Shown here piece after piece: positions 36,731 through 47,781 of a DNA stretch of 64,000 bases. Source of the stretch: Acinetobacter sp. N54.MGS-139 (GTDB taxonomy: Bacteria; Pseudomonadota; Gammaproteobacteria; Burkholderiales; Burkholderiaceae_F); assembly GCA_000980495.1 (NCBI GenBank), contig LARN01000003.1, positions 5,567-69,566 of the forward strand, read 5' to 3'. A program made the translations under genes and the position numbers. Under the pieces are notes generated by a model. That model saw only the letters and a program-made list of their open reading frames with translations. It did not search any database and had not been told where the DNA came from. The stretch's first letter is position 1; every line of letters begins with the position of its first letter.

Positions 36731-38634
36731 GAATCAGGCAGTGGCTCAGGGATGCATGGGACAACGTTTCCATGCCGACGGAAGAAAAACGCGGGGACGA
36801 TGACAGCGTCAAGGACCTCCTGCGCCTGAAAATCAAGCCCGGCCGAAGCAAGTTTGTTTATTTCATGCTGCTTCTGTGTTTCATTGCGCTTGGTATTCGC
36901 ATCGGCTGGCTCCAGCTCGGTTTTAATACGGAGTTCCTCCAGAAGCAGGGTGCGATGCGCTTCCAGCGCACGATCGAAGTGCCCGCGATGCGCGGTCAGA
37001 TTTATGACCGAAACGGTACGCTTCTGGCAACGAGTGTGACCGCCAAGGCGCTCTGGATTATTCCTCAGGACGTTCAGATTTCGACCTCTCAGCTCAAAGA
37101 AATTGCAAAGACGCTGGACATTCCGCTTTCCGAACTTAGGAAAAAATTTAACTCCAAACGCACATTCGTCTACCTGAAGCGTCAGGTTCCGATTGAAACG
37201 GCGGAGAAAGTACTGGATATGAAAATTCCGGGCCTGCATTCCTCCCGAGAATTCCTTCGCAGTTATCCGGACGGCGAGGCAGCCGCTCAGATCGTCGGTC
37301 TGACCGGTTTGGACGGCAACGGTATTGAAGGCATTGAACTGGCTGCGGAAAAACGTTTGGCAGGTAAACCCGGTTCGCGCCGCGTGATGAAGGACCGTCT
37401 CGGACGCATCGTTGAGGACGCTTGGCTAAAAGAGCCGATGAACGGCGAAAACATTACGCTCACGATCGACTCCCGTCTCCAGAACCTTGCTTATGAAGCC
37501 CTGGGCCGTCAGGTTGAGAATCTGAAAGCAAAGGGCGGCTCCATTGTGATTGCAGACCCGAAGACCGGGGACATCCTCGCGCTTGCAAACTACCCGAGCT
37601 TTGACCCGAACAACCGCGGCAAGATTTCGCGCACAGGAGTTCGTAACCGCGCCATTGTGGATACATATGAACCGGGTTCGACGATGAAGCCCTTCTCGGT
37701 GGCTGCCGGCCTCGAAGAAAAGAAAGTGACGCCGAATACGCTCTTCCAGATCGGCCGCTCCATGTCTTTCGGCCGTCATTCGATCGGTGACTCCCACTAC
37801 AGCAAAGAGCTGACGGTAACGGGCATTATTCAGCACTCGAGCAACATCGGTACGTCTAAAGTGGCGCTGCTGATGACGCCGCAGGTCATGTGGTCTTATT
37901 ACGACAAGCTGGGCTTCGGCCATTCTCCGCAGATCGGATTCCCAGGTGCGGTGGCCGGTCGTCTGCGCCCGGCAAAGAACTGGCGTCCGATCGAGCAGGC
38001 AACCATGTCCTACGGGCACGGCGTTACAGTTTCTCTGCTTCAGCAGGTTCGTGCCTACACGGTGTTTGCGCGTGACGGAGACATGATCGAGCTCTCCATT
38101 TATAAAGATCGTGCTTATCGCGAGCCGCAGAGGGTTTACAGCGCCAAGACCGCCGGTCAGATGCGCGACATGCTTGCGAAAGTTGTAGAAAAGGGCGGAA
38201 CCGGTTTCAGAGCCCGCGTTGAAGGCTATACCGCCGCCGGTAAAACCGGTACGGCTTACAAGGTCGAAGGCGGCCAGTACGTGAGAAAGTACGTTGCAGG
38301 CTTTGCCGGTTACGCGCCGGCTCACGATCCGCAGATCGTGGTGGGCATCATGATCGATGAGCCGATGATCGGTAAGCACTTTGGTTCGACGGCTGCCGCG
38401 CCGCTCTTCTCCGAGATGGTTTCGAAGACGCTGCGTCTGATGGCGGTCAATCCGGATCGTCCTGAAGACTTTATGGTCACTAAAAACGACAAGAAGGCGC
38501 CCAAAGCTAAGCCGCAGCCCGTTAAATCCAATGCTGTCAAAGAGCCAGCGCGCGCCCGAGCCAAGGCTCCTGCGAAAACGAATTTAAAGTCAGCCAAAGA
38601 AGATCACGTAGTAAAGGGGAAGACCAATGGTTGA
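36727..38634 (+). CDS. ftsI: Division-specific transpeptidase FtsI (PBP3)
   Basis: FtsI cross-links septal peptidoglycan. The 635 residues have a membrane anchor at about 43-63, a pedestal domain with GQIYDRNGTLLATS, and the transpeptidase with Ser318 in GSTMK (SxxK), Ser371-Ser372-Asn373 (SxN) and KTGT (506-509). The last about 55 residues form a Lys/Ala/Pro-rich tail (PKAKPQPVKSNAVKEPARAR) not seen in the E. coli protein. It overlaps ftsL and murE by 4-8 bases. Confidence 0.96.
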   Translation: MRIRQWLRDAWDNVSMPTEEKRGDDDSVKDLLRLKIKPGRSKFVYFMLLLCFIALGIRIGWLQLGFNTEFLQKQGAMRFQRTIEVPAMRGQIYDRNGTLLATSVTAKALWIIPQDVQISTSQLKEIAKTLDIPLSELRKKFNSKRTFVYLKRQVPIETAEKVLDMKIPGLHSSREFLRSYPDGEAAAQIVGLTGLDGNGIEGIELAAEKRLAGKPGSRRVMKDRLGRIVEDAWLKEPMNGENITLTIDSRLQNLAYEALGRQVENLKAKGGSIVIADPKTGDILALANYPSFDPNNRGKISRTGVRNRAIVDTYEPGSTMKPFSVAAGLEEKKVTPNTLFQIGRSMSFGRHSIGDSHYSKELTVTGIIQHSSNIGTSKVALLMTPQVMWSYYDKLGFGHSPQIGFPGAVAGRLRPAKNWRPIEQATMSYGHGVTVSLLQQVRAYTVFARDGDMIELSIYKDRAYREPQRVYSAKTAGQMRDMLAKVVEKGGTGFRARVEGYTAAGKTGTAYKVEGGQYVRKYVAGFAGYAPAHDPQIVVGIMIDEPMIGKHFGSTAAAPLFSEMVSKTLRLMAVNPDRPEDFMVTKNDKKAPKAKPQPVKSNAVKEPARARAKAPAKTNLKSAKEDHVVKGKTNG

Positions 38635-40093
38635 TGCTGCAGCTGTTGCCGCTGAGATTAAACGCTTCGCTCCCGAGGGAGCGGCTTTGCTTTTAGACAG
38701 CCGGAAAATTTGCAAGGGCGACGTATTTTTTGCCGTAAAAGGCGCACACACCGACGGAAGAGTCTTTATTGAGAAAGCCTGCAGTGCAGGAGCCTCCTGT
38801 GTGGTTGCAGAAAAGGGCAATATTCCCGCATGTTCTGCTCCCGTCATCGAGATCGAAAATCTTTATCGCGCTCTTGGGCCCATTGCAGCTGCCTACTACG
38901 GTAATCCGACGGCCCAGATGATCGGAATTGCCGTGACGGGCACCAACGGCAAAACAACGACGGCCAATTGGATTGCGGATCTGATGAACCGATTCGGGAC
39001 TCGGTGTGCATGCATCGGAACTTTAGGATGCACGCTGAGCGGCAAAGTACTTCCGAGCGTATCCATGACGACGCCGGATCCGCTCACGCTTCAGGCTACT
39101 TTTGCTGAACTGCTCAGTCTCGGCTGCAAGGCGTTTGCTATGGAGGCAAGCTCGATCGGTCTTGAACAAGGCCGATTGGACGGAACAGAGATTAAAACGG
39201 CCGTATTTACGAACCTCACGCGGGATCATCTGGATTACCACGGAACCATGGAAAACTACCTCCGTGCTAAGGAGATCCTCTTCCGCTGGCCGTCAGTCGG
39301 TACCGCAGTCATTAATCAGTCGGGAGAGCCGGCCCAGCAGATTATGCAGGCTGCGGAGGGCGCCGGAAAAGACATCCTGACGGTCTCCGCACGAAGTGAT
39401 CAGTCGGCAGCTCTGACTGCCGAGAATATCCGTCACACCCGAGAGGGGCTGGAGTTTGAAGTGCGGTTCAAGGGAAATTCATTCCCGGTTGCGGCGCACT
39501 TCTTAGGCCTTTTTAATGTAGAGAACTTCCTCTGCGCTGTGGGCGCAATGATCTCCGTCGGCTTTGAAATCGAAACGGTACTTAAAGAAGCCGTAAAACT
39601 CATGCCTCCGGCAGGACGCATGCAGATTGTGCGCGAAGACAGAGGTCCGATCTTTGCGGTGGATTATTCCCACACGCCGGATGCCGTGACTCAGGCGATT
39701 AACGCCCTGGAGGGGCTGGCCAAGGCACGAGGCGGCCGAATTTGGATTGTCGTCGGTGCGGGCGGAGATCGAGATCACGGCAAACGCCCCTTGATGGGGC
39801 AGGCTGCCTGTGCTGCGGATGAAGTTGTCCTGACATCGGACAACCCGAGAAGCGAAGATCCGAAAGAGATACTGAAACAAATTCAAGCAGGGACCACCAA
39901 ACCCTGCACGGTCATTGAAGACCGCAGAAAAGCCATTGAATACGCCGCGGAACATGCCGCTGCCGATGACGTCATCCTCGTGGCCGGAAAAGGACACGAG
40001 GATTATCAGGAAGTTAAAGGTGTTAAACACCACTTCTCAGACGTGGAAGAGGCACGCGAGGCTCTGCGGAAACTAAGGAACAAAGATGAGTGA
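38627..40093 (+). CDS. murE: UDP-MurNAc-tripeptide synthetase, meso-DAP adding
   Basis: MurE adds meso-diaminopimelate to UDP-MurNAc-dipeptide. The 488 residues show the ATP loop GTNGKTTTANW and the specificity motif DNPRSEDP, in which DNPR selects meso-DAP. The N-terminal LLLDSRKICKGDVFFAVKG is also typical. It overlaps the end of ftsI by 8 bases and murF by 8, so the dcw genes are translationally coupled. Confidence 0.96.
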   Translation: MVDAAAVAAEIKRFAPEGAALLLDSRKICKGDVFFAVKGAHTDGRVFIEKACSAGASCVVAEKGNIPACSAPVIEIENLYRALGPIAAAYYGNPTAQMIGIAVTGTNGKTTTANWIADLMNRFGTRCACIGTLGCTLSGKVLPSVSMTTPDPLTLQATFAELLSLGCKAFAMEASSIGLEQGRLDGTEIKTAVFTNLTRDHLDYHGTMENYLRAKEILFRWPSVGTAVINQSGEPAQQIMQAAEGAGKDILTVSARSDQSAALTAENIRHTREGLEFEVRFKGNSFPVAAHFLGLFNVENFLCAVGAMISVGFEIETVLKEAVKLMPPAGRMQIVREDRGPIFAVDYSHTPDAVTQAINALEGLAKARGGRIWIVVGAGGDRDHGKRPLMGQAACAADEVVLTSDNPRSEDPKEILKQIQAGTTKPCTVIEDRRKAIEYAAEHAAADDVILVAGKGHEDYQEVKGVKHHFSDVEEAREALRKLRNKDE

Positions 40094-41474
40094 AGCGTTA
40101 ATGACGATCGGAGAGTTTGCCGAGATGCTCGGCCCCGACACCCAAATTAAAGGTGCTCCGGGTATTAAATTTTCCTCCGTCAGTTTTGATTCGAGATCAG
40201 TCCGACCCAACGGGCTGTTTTTTGCTATTGAAGGAGAGCGGGACGGTCACGAGTTCGTGCAGGCTGCCTCCGATGCGGGCGCTGCCGCAGCGGTGGTGAC
40301 GCACTTTGTGCCGGTGAGTCTCCCTCAGGTACTGGTGAAGGACACGCGCGAAGCGCTCCTGGACTCTGCCAAGAAATGGCGCTCGAAGTTCGACCTGCCT
40401 GTGATCGCGGTTGCCGGCTCCAACGGCAAGACGACCACGACGCAGATGGTTTTGTCCATCATCAAAGAACGCTTTCAGGAAGGTGCCTGGGTCGGAACCG
40501 AAGGCAACTTAAACAATGAGCTCGGAGTCTCACTGATGCTTTGGAAGCTGCGTCCCGAACATCAGGCGGCCTGTTTTGAAGTCGGTATGAACCATATCGG
40601 CGAAATGCGTCCGCTTGTCTCGGCGATTGCGCCTACGATCGGCACGGTCACCAACACGATGCGCGATCATCAGGAGTTTCTGGCTTCTTTAGAAGAAACT
40701 GCCAAAGAAAACGGAGAAGTCTTTGCTCAGCTCCCGCGTCAGGGCGTAGCCGTTATCAATGCCGTCGATCCCTTCGCGGTGGAATGGCGCAAGATGGCCG
40801 GGAATAATCGAGTCGTGACTTTCGGGACGCCGGACAGCGACGTTTATGCGTGCGAAGTGGACGGAACTGCATTTAGATTGGTCACGCCGGTCGGACAGAT
40901 CGATATCGAGCTCAAAGTTCCCGGCAAACACAACATTGTGAACGCGGTGAATGCGGCCGCCGTGCTCTTTGCCATGGGCCGCGATCTCTGTGACATCAAA
41001 AAAGGCTTAGAGAACTTTAAGGCGGTCAGCCATCGCGGGGAAGTGGTTAAGCTGGAAGACGGTTCTGTGGTGATCGATGACAGCTACAACGCCAATCCTG
41101 ACTCTATGAATGCAGCCGTCAATATGCTGAGCGAATACAAACTGCCCAAGATTTTTGTCGCGGGCGACATGGGAGAGCTCGGCGTTCAAAGTCCTCAATA
41201 CCATCGAGAGCTGGGCGAATTCGTGCGCCGCCGCGGCATTGAGAACTTCTTCTCCATCGGCAACCGAATGCTCGACGCCGTCGAAGGCTACGGAGAAGGA
41301 GCTCGTCATTTTGAAACACAGGAAGAATTGCTTTCTGCGATTAAAGAAGAGCTGGCCAAGGGGCCGCATGCCGTGCTCTTTAAAGCCTCTAACTTTATGA
41401 AACTCTTCAAACTTGCGGACGAACTCGTCCGCACCTGGAACAAACAAGAAGAAAAAGAACCGAAGGAAAACTAA
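40086..41474 (+). CDS. murF: UDP-MurNAc-pentapeptide synthetase
   Basis: MurF adds D-Ala-D-Ala to UDP-MurNAc-tripeptide. The 462-residue protein has the Mur-ligase ATP loop VAGSNGKTTTTQM, SFDSRSVRPNGLFFAIEG in the first domain, and DSYNANPDSMNAAV in the C-terminal domain. It overlaps murE and ends directly at the mraY start (41475). Confidence 0.96.
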   Translation: MSEALMTIGEFAEMLGPDTQIKGAPGIKFSSVSFDSRSVRPNGLFFAIEGERDGHEFVQAASDAGAAAAVVTHFVPVSLPQVLVKDTREALLDSAKKWRSKFDLPVIAVAGSNGKTTTTQMVLSIIKERFQEGAWVGTEGNLNNELGVSLMLWKLRPEHQAACFEVGMNHIGEMRPLVSAIAPTIGTVTNTMRDHQEFLASLEETAKENGEVFAQLPRQGVAVINAVDPFAVEWRKMAGNNRVVTFGTPDSDVYACEVDGTAFRLVTPVGQIDIELKVPGKHNIVNAVNAAAVLFAMGRDLCDIKKGLENFKAVSHRGEVVKLEDGSVVIDDSYNANPDSMNAAVNMLSEYKLPKIFVAGDMGELGVQSPQYHRELGEFVRRRGIENFFSIGNRMLDAVEGYGEGARHFETQEELLSAIKEELAKGPHAVLFKASNFMKLFKLADELVRTWNKQEEKEPKEN

Positions 41475-42638
41475 ATGCTGCTCGCTCTGATTCATTGGCT
41501 GGCCGACTCGACTTCTTTAGGCTGGCTTCGCGTTTTTAACTATTTGACGCTGCGCGCCGTTTTAGCCGCGCTTACCGCTTTTTTTATCGCCTTGGCATTA
41601 GGCCCGGCGGTGATTCGTGAACTGAGAAAACTCAAGGTCGGTCAGGCCGTTCGTCAGTACGGACCGAAGAGTCATTTGGTCAAGGAAGGAACCCCGACCA
41701 TGGGCGGCATTCTTATCCTGATTGCCGTCGGGGTATCCACGATTCTGTGGATGGATCTCAGCAACCGCTTTGTTTGGGTGGTGCTGTTTGTGACCTTAAG
41801 CTTCGGCGCCATTGGCTGGGTCGACGACTACCGGAAGGTCGTCCATCACGATCCGGAGGGTATGAAATCCCGAGAAAAGTTCTTTTGGCAGTCGCTTGTT
41901 GGCGTTATTGCTTCCGTGTACTTGGCTTTTTCCGTTGCGGCGCCGGGGAATGAACATATTTGGGGCTTGGTGCTTCAATGGATGGAAAGCGGCTTTACCT
42001 CGATTCCGCTGCCGGAAAGAAGCAATCTGCTGATTCCGTTCCTCAAGAACGTATCTCTTCCGATCGGTATCTGGGGCTTCATTATTCTCAGCTACTTCGT
42101 CATTGTCGGCACGAGCAACGCCGTCAACCTGACAGACGGTCTGGACGGCTTGGCGATTTTGCCGAGCGCTTTGGTCGGCATTGCTTTAGGTATTTTTGCG
42201 TATGTTGTCGGCCGCGTGGACTATGCCGCTTATTTGAATTTCCCCTATGTTCCGGGCGCCGGTGAAGTCGTCGTGGTGGGAGGCGCGCTGATCGGAGCCG
42301 GTCTCGGTTTCCTTTGGTACAACGCTTATCCGGCACAAGTGTTTATGGGCGACGTGGGCGCTTTAGCGCTCGGCGGTGCCTTAGGCACCATGGCGATCAT
42401 TACACGTCAGGAGCTTGTTCTCTTTATCATGGGCGGCGTTTTCGTGATGGAGACACTCTCCGTGATTCTTCAGGTTTCGTACTTCAAGATGACGCACGGA
42501 AAGCGCATTTTCCTTATGACGCCGATCCATCATCACTTTGAGATGAAGGGATGGAAGGAAACCCAGGTCGTCGTTCGTTTTTGGATCATCACCATTGTTT
42601 TGGTGCTGATCGGTCTGTCTACTCTGAAAATCAGGTAA
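41475..42638 (+). CDS. mraY: Phospho-MurNAc-pentapeptide translocase
   Basis: MraY transfers phospho-MurNAc-pentapeptide to undecaprenyl phosphate (lipid I). The 387-residue, 10-segment membrane protein contains the family motifs GTPTMGGI, the aspartate-rich [20 protein letters not shown], and [13 protein letters not shown]. It follows murF without a gap. Confidence 0.97.
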   Translation: MLLALIHWLADSTSLGWLRVFNYLTLRAVLAALTAFFIALALGPAVIRELRKLKVGQAVRQYGPKSHLVKEGTPTMGGILILIAVGVSTILWMDLSNRFVWVVLFVTLSFGAIGWVDDYRKVVHHDPEGMKSREKFFWQSLVGVIASVYLAFSVAAPGNEHIWGLVLQWMESGFTSIPLPERSNLLIPFLKNVSLPIGIWGFIILSYFVIVGTSNAVNLTDGLDGLAILPSALVGIALGIFAYVVGRVDYAAYLNFPYVPGAGEVVVVGGALIGAGLGFLWYNAYPAQVFMGDVGALALGGALGTMAIITRQELVLFIMGGVFVMETLSVILQVSYFKMTHGKRIFLMTPIHHHFEMKGWKETQVVVRFWIITIVLVLIGLSTLKIR

Positions 42639-42644
42639 TCCATC

Positions 42645-44078
42645 ATGTCGGTCAGTCAAAAAGTATTGGTTCTCGGTTTCGGAGCTTCGGGTCGCACCGC
42701 TGCTCGCTTTTACGCATCCCGCGGTTTTGAGGTGCTTGCCGCCGATACAAGACCGCAGCCTCCGAAGCTCGAAGAGCTTCAGCAAGAGATTGCAAATCTG
42801 CGATTCCTTGGCGCACAGGTTACTCCTGAGACTGCTGCCGAAGTGTCCGAAGTCATGATTTCTCCGGGACTTTCTCCCGAATACTCGGTTTTTGCGCCGG
42901 TTGTCAAAGAAGCTCGTCAGCACGGTATTCCCGTGGTCGGTGAGATCGAGCTTTTTGCCCGCGAGCTCAAAAAATTGAAAGCCGAGTCAGGTTACGCTCC
43001 GAAGATCATCGGCATTACCGGCACCAATGGCAAAACCACGACAACGATGCTTTCAACGGCCATCATTGCAGAGGCCGGAAGGTTGGTGGTTGCGGCCGGC
43101 AATGTCGGCCCGAATGCCTTGGGCGAGCTGGAAAAACATCGTCTGGCCGGAACACTGCCGGATTTTTGGGTACTTGAACTGTCGAGTTTCCAGCTGGAGA
43201 CCACGGAAAGTCTGCACTGCGACAGTGCCGCGCTCTTGAACATCACCGAAGACCATATCGACTGGCACGGTTCGATGGAGAAGTACGCCGCGGCAAAGAG
43301 AAAGATTTTTTCTGCCGATACGGTTCGCGTGCTCAACCGCGAAGATCCGGGCTCGATGCTTTCAGCCGAAGGCGTTCCGTCCGATTTAGTACATACCTTC
43401 GGATCCGATGCGCCCAAGAAAATCGGAGATTTCGGAATCTCGGACGTCGGCGCACTGGTATGGCTCTCCGGCTGCATTGCTTCAGCTTCGCCTGAGTTAC
43501 TGATTCCGATGAACGCTCTGCGGATTCGCGGACTGCACAACGCCATGAATGCGCTGGCAGCTACTGCTTTGACACTGGCCGTCGGAATCCCGCTGGATTC
43601 CATTCTGCGTACGCTGCGCGAGTATAAAGGCGAACCGCATCGTGTTCAGCTTATTCTCAGAGCCTCCGACATTGATTATGTCGATGACTCCAAAGGCACC
43701 AATGTCGGCGCCGTTGCAGCCGCTTTAGCGGGCTTCGGTCCGAAGAAGGTCGTTCTGATCTTAGGCGGCGACGGAAAGGGACAAGATTTTGCGCCGCTTA
43801 AGGCTCCGATCGAAGCACACGCCAAGGGAGCCGTCTTCATCGGTCGCGACGCGCCTCTGATTGAAAAGGAAGTCGACTATCCGGGGCTCTTGAAGGCTCA
43901 TGCCAAGACGATGGCTGAAGCCGTGCGCGAAGCTCGTGCGATGGCTAAGCCCGGCGACACGATTCTGCTTTCTCCGGCTTGCGCAAGCTGGGACATGTTT
44001 AAGGACTACGCCGATCGTTCTGCGCAGTTCGTCGCTGCGGCTAAAGAGATCGCCGAAGAGGAAGGACAGCTGTGCTGA
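42645..44078 (+). CDS. murD: UDP-MurNAc-L-alanine:D-glutamate ligase
   Basis: MurD adds D-glutamate. The 477 residues show VLGFGASGRTAARFYASRG at the N-terminus, ATP loop GTNGKTTTTMLS, LELSSFQLETT, DDSKGTNVGA and the C-terminal LLSPACASWDMFKDYADR. It is 6 bases after mraY and overlaps the ftsW start by 7 bases. Confidence 0.96.
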   Translation: MSVSQKVLVLGFGASGRTAARFYASRGFEVLAADTRPQPPKLEELQQEIANLRFLGAQVTPETAAEVSEVMISPGLSPEYSVFAPVVKEARQHGIPVVGEIELFARELKKLKAESGYAPKIIGITGTNGKTTTTMLSTAIIAEAGRLVVAAGNVGPNALGELEKHRLAGTLPDFWVLELSSFQLETTESLHCDSAALLNITEDHIDWHGSMEKYAAAKRKIFSADTVRVLNREDPGSMLSAEGVPSDLVHTFGSDAPKKIGDFGISDVGALVWLSGCIASASPELLIPMNALRIRGLHNAMNALAATALTLAVGIPLDSILRTLREYKGEPHRVQLILRASDIDYVDDSKGTNVGAVAAALAGFGPKKVVLILGGDGKGQDFAPLKAPIEAHAKGAVFIGRDAPLIEKEVDYPGLLKAHAKTMAEAVREARAMAKPGDTILLSPACASWDMFKDYADRSAQFVAAAKEIAEEEGQLC

Positions 44079-45307
44079 TCAGACGACGTAAGAAAGAAGA
44101 CGCTGACGATATCGTCACGCGCGTCGGCGACTACAACAATGCTGCCGCGCTGAATTACGAGCCGCGGGATATCGGTCCGGTGCCCCCGGATTACGGTGTT
44201 TTGTTCGTCGTTTTCTCTTTGATGCTTCTCGGCTGCCTGATGGTGTTCTCGGCTTCTATTTCGTTAGGAGACTCTCCGAAGTATCACATCAGTGAGCGCT
44301 ACTTTTTTATCCGTCATGTGATTTCGCTGGTGGTAGCGCTGTTCGGCGCCTACATTGTTTGGCATATTCCGATGAAAGCCTGGAAGAAGATGGCGTTCCC
44401 ATTCTTCCTGTTCGGACTCTTCCTGCTCGGTGCAGTATTTATTCCGGGTGTCGGTAAGTCGACAAACGGTGCCTGCCGCTGGATTCCGCTCGGCTTGTTT
44501 AATCTTCAGGTGACGGAAGTCATGAAGATTGCCGTGCTGATTTATGCAGCGGACTTTACTGTGCGGAAGCAGAACTACATGCACAGCGTGAAAAAAGGGC
44601 TTTTACCGATGCTGCTTGTGATGGGGCTCGTAGGCTTCCTGGTTTTGAAGGAGCCCGACCTCGGCGCTTACGTCATGATGCTGGCCATTTCCATGGGCAT
44701 CCTGTTCTTAGGCGGCATTAACCTGACGGTTTTCATCATGGTGCTGGTCGGGGTTCTCGGATTGCTGGTCTTTATGATTTTTGCGGCTAGCTGGCGAGCG
44801 GCTCGTTTTTTCGCCTACCTGGATCCTTGGGAAATTTCGAACGCTCAGGGCAAGGCTTATCAGCTCTCGCATTCGCTGATCGCATTCGGCCGGGGCGAGA
44901 GCTGGGGCGTCGGCTTAGGCGATGCGATTGAAAAGCAGCACTACCTGCCGGAAGCGCATACCGACTTCATCCTTGCGATTGTCGGTGAGGAATTGGGCTT
45001 TGCCGGTGTGATGCTGATCTTGGTTCTTCTATTCTGGCTGGTCAAACGAGCCATCGAAATCGGAAGAACAGCCATTCATTTGGAACATATTTTCTCCGGA
45101 CTGGTCGCCGAGGGTATCGGTATCTGGATCGGAGTTCAGACATTTATTAACGTCGGCGTGGCGAGCGGTTTGCTCCCGACAAAAGGTCTGACCCTTCCGT
45201 TTATCAGTTTCGGAGGCTCGGCGATCATGGCTGTCACGGCGGCGGTGGCTATTCTTCTCAGAGTCGACTATGAGAATAAGGTCACCATGAAGGGAGGAAA
45301 AGTATGA
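44072..45307 (+). CDS. ftsW: Septal glycosyltransferase FtsW
   Basis: FtsW is the SEDS-family glycan polymerase of the division septum. The 411-residue protein has a cytoplasmic N-tail and ten segments. Motifs are WIPLGLFNLQVTEVMKIA, KEPDLGAYVM, GRGESWGVGLGDAIEKQHYLPEAHTDFILAIVGEE and LPTKGLTLPFISFGGSA. The start codon is GTG at 44072, overlapping murD. Confidence 0.95.
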   Translation: MLIRRRKKEDADDIVTRVGDYNNAAALNYEPRDIGPVPPDYGVLFVVFSLMLLGCLMVFSASISLGDSPKYHISERYFFIRHVISLVVALFGAYIVWHIPMKAWKKMAFPFFLFGLFLLGAVFIPGVGKSTNGACRWIPLGLFNLQVTEVMKIAVLIYAADFTVRKQNYMHSVKKGLLPMLLVMGLVGFLVLKEPDLGAYVMMLAISMGILFLGGINLTVFIMVLVGVLGLLVFMIFAASWRAARFFAYLDPWEISNAQGKAYQLSHSLIAFGRGESWGVGLGDAIEKQHYLPEAHTDFILAIVGEELGFAGVMLILVLLFWLVKRAIEIGRTAIHLEHIFSGLVAEGIGIWIGVQTFINVGVASGLLPTKGLTLPFISFGGSAIMAVTAAVAILLRVDYENKVTMKGGKV

Positions 45308-46386
45308 GTAAGCATTTAGTGATAGCGGCTGCCGGCACAGGCGGCCACGTCATGCCCGGCGTGGCGGTTGCAAAAATTTTGATCTCGCGCGGATGGACGG
45401 TTTCCTGGATCGGAACCGAGCAGGGGATGGAGCGCCGCATTGTCGAGCGGCAGAAGATCCCTTTTACGGCCCTGGACTTTCAGGGGCTGAGAGGCAAGGG
45501 GCTGAAAACGATGCTGTTCGGCGGCTTTAAGCTTCTGAAGTGCATTGCGCAGAGCCGAACGATTTTGGCCCAAAAACACGCGGATGCCGTGTTTTCAACC
45601 GGCGGGTACATTGCCGTACCGGTTTGTTTGGCCGCGGGCCTTAAAGGTATCCCGTATGTCTTGATGAACAGTGACGCGGATCCCCTGCTCTCGATCAAGA
45701 TGGTGCAAGGAAATGCCGCGGGCGTCATGTGCGGATTTGACGGCAAAGCCGCCAAACTTGCCGGACACAAAGGTGTTGTGACCGGAAATCCTGTCCGTAA
45801 AGAGATTTTGGCGATCCCCGCACCCGAGGAGCGTTATCAGGGCAGAGAAGGTCGATTAAAACTATTGATTTTCGGCGGCTCCTTAGGCGCTCAGGTGTTT
45901 AATCATAATGTTCCGTCCTCGATTGCGGCACTTCCGCCGGAAAAGCGTCCCGAGATTATTCATCAGTGCGGTATGAAGGCTGTCGAAGAGGTTAAGGCAA
46001 GCTATGCCGCATTGGGCATCGAGGCCCAAGTGATTCCGTTTATCGAAGACATGGCGGCCGCCTATGTTTGGGCCGATGTCGTTCTGGCTCGAGCGGGGGC
46101 TATTTCCGTGAGCGAGCTGACCGCTGCCGGAGTGCCGTCCATTCTGGTTCCGCTGGTTACAAAGACAACCTCTCATCAGGTTGGAAATGCTAAGTATATG
46201 CAGGAGGCCGGCGCGGCGATCTATCTGCCCCAAAGTGAGCTGACTACAGGTAAACTCACTGCGCTTTTAGAAGGCCTCAACCGAAAAGAACTGCTGGAGA
46301 TGGCAAAAAAGGCAAAGGCGCTGGGTAAGCCGGATGCCGCCGCCACGGTTGCGGACTTTATTGAATACGTATCGAACAAGGAATAA
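45304..46386 (+). CDS. murG: Lipid II synthase MurG
   Basis: MurG adds GlcNAc to lipid I. The 360-residue GT28 protein shows [40 protein letters not shown], and [28 protein letters not shown]. The ATG overlaps the ftsW stop by 4 bases, with AAGGGAGG as ribosome site. Confidence 0.96.
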   Translation: MSKHLVIAAAGTGGHVMPGVAVAKILISRGWTVSWIGTEQGMERRIVERQKIPFTALDFQGLRGKGLKTMLFGGFKLLKCIAQSRTILAQKHADAVFSTGGYIAVPVCLAAGLKGIPYVLMNSDADPLLSIKMVQGNAAGVMCGFDGKAAKLAGHKGVVTGNPVRKEILAIPAPEERYQGREGRLKLLIFGGSLGAQVFNHNVPSSIAALPPEKRPEIIHQCGMKAVEEVKASYAALGIEAQVIPFIEDMAAAYVWADVVLARAGAISVSELTAAGVPSILVPLVTKTTSHQVGNAKYMQEAGAAIYLPQSELTTGKLTALLEGLNRKELLEMAKKAKALGKPDAAATVADFIEYVSNKE

Positions 46387-46388
46387 GA

Positions 46389-47777
46389 GTGAAATTCGCA
46401 ATTAAGAAAATACATTTTGTGGGCATCGGAGGCACCGGTATGAACGGTATCGCCGAAGTGCTGATTAACCTCGGCTACCACGTTTCCGGTTCGGACTTAA
46501 AAGAAAACGCTGCGGTAGAACACTTGCGTTCGATCGGAGCAGAAATTTTTATCGGCCATGATGCGTCCAATGTCGGAGACGCAGGCGTGGTTGTGACCTC
46601 AACGGCTGTCCATGCAGACAACCCGGAGGTGGTTGAGGCAAAAAACAGAAATATTCCCGTGGTGCCGCGCGCCATTATGCTTGCAGAGCTCATGCGTCTG
46701 CGCCAGGGTATCGCAGTTGCCGGAACGCACGGTAAAACGACGACAACGTCTCTCATTACCAGCATTCTGGAGCGAGGCGGCTTAGATCCGACGTTTGTGA
46801 TCGGCGGCCGCTTAAATGCAGCGGGCTCCAACGCCAAACTCGGACAAGGTCTTTACATTGTGGCCGAAGCCGACGAGTCGGACGCTTCCTTCCTGAATCT
46901 TTCTCCGGTCATCTCGGTCGTCACCAACATCGATGAAGACCACATGGATACCTATGGGCACGACCTCAGAAATCTGAGAAAGGCATTCACGGACTTTATT
47001 CAAAGACTGCCGTTCTACGGACGCGCTGTCATGTGCATTGAAAGTGAAAACGTTCGTGCCATTCTGCCTAAGATCACCAAACCGATTTTGACTTACGGTT
47101 TTAGAGAAGATGCACAGATCCGTGCGGAAAACATCCGTGCCGACGGAACGCAGATGCACTTTACGCTGATCCGCGAAGGCGCTTCTCCGGAAGAGATCAC
47201 GGTTAACCTGCCGGGGGTTCATAATGTTTTGAATTCTCTGGCCGCCATCGGCGTAGCTCTCACGCTGGATGTTCCGATGGAGGCGATTAAGGAAGCGCTC
47301 TCAACGTTTAAGGGCGTCGGCCGCAGATTCTCCGTTTGGGGAGAAACGAAGAGTCTTAAAGGCGAAAAATTCCTGGTGGTTGATGACTACGGCCACCATC
47401 CGACCGAAATGGCTGCGACGATTGCCGCCGCGCGCGGAGCGTATCCTGATAGAAGACTGCTCGTCGCCTTCCAGCCGCACCGCTATACTCGTACCCGCGA
47501 CTGCTTTGAAGATTTGGTCCGCGTGCTCTCGAATGCGGACGCACTGGTGCTTGAAGCCGTTTACCCGGCCGGCGAAGAAAAAATCTTCGGCGCCGACAGC
47601 CGCAGCCTTTGCCGTTCGATTCGTCTGACCGGGAAGGTCGAGCCGCTGTTTGCGGGCAACACGGATGAAGTCATGGAACTCATTAATAACAACGTCAAGG
47701 ATGGTGACGTTGTACTCGTCATGGGCGCAGGAAACATCGGAGAAGTTCCGGCAGAACTCATGAAACAAGGAAAGTAA
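46389..47777 (+). CDS. murC: UDP-MurNAc:L-alanine ligase
   Basis: MurC adds the first L-alanine to UDP-MurNAc. The 462-residue protein starts with GTG and shows [17 protein letters not shown], the ATP loop [25 protein letters not shown] and [14 protein letters not shown]. It is 2 bases after murG. Confidence 0.96.
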   Translation: MKFAIKKIHFVGIGGTGMNGIAEVLINLGYHVSGSDLKENAAVEHLRSIGAEIFIGHDASNVGDAGVVVTSTAVHADNPEVVEAKNRNIPVVPRAIMLAELMRLRQGIAVAGTHGKTTTTSLITSILERGGLDPTFVIGGRLNAAGSNAKLGQGLYIVAEADESDASFLNLSPVISVVTNIDEDHMDTYGHDLRNLRKAFTDFIQRLPFYGRAVMCIESENVRAILPKITKPILTYGFREDAQIRAENIRADGTQMHFTLIREGASPEEITVNLPGVHNVLNSLAAIGVALTLDVPMEAIKEALSTFKGVGRRFSVWGETKSLKGEKFLVVDDYGHHPTEMAATIAAARGAYPDRRLLVAFQPHRYTRTRDCFEDLVRVLSNADALVLEAVYPAGEEKIFGADSRSLCRSIRLTGKVEPLFAGNTDEVMELINNNVKDGDVVLVMGAGNIGEVPAELMKQGK

Positions 47778-47781
47778 AAGA

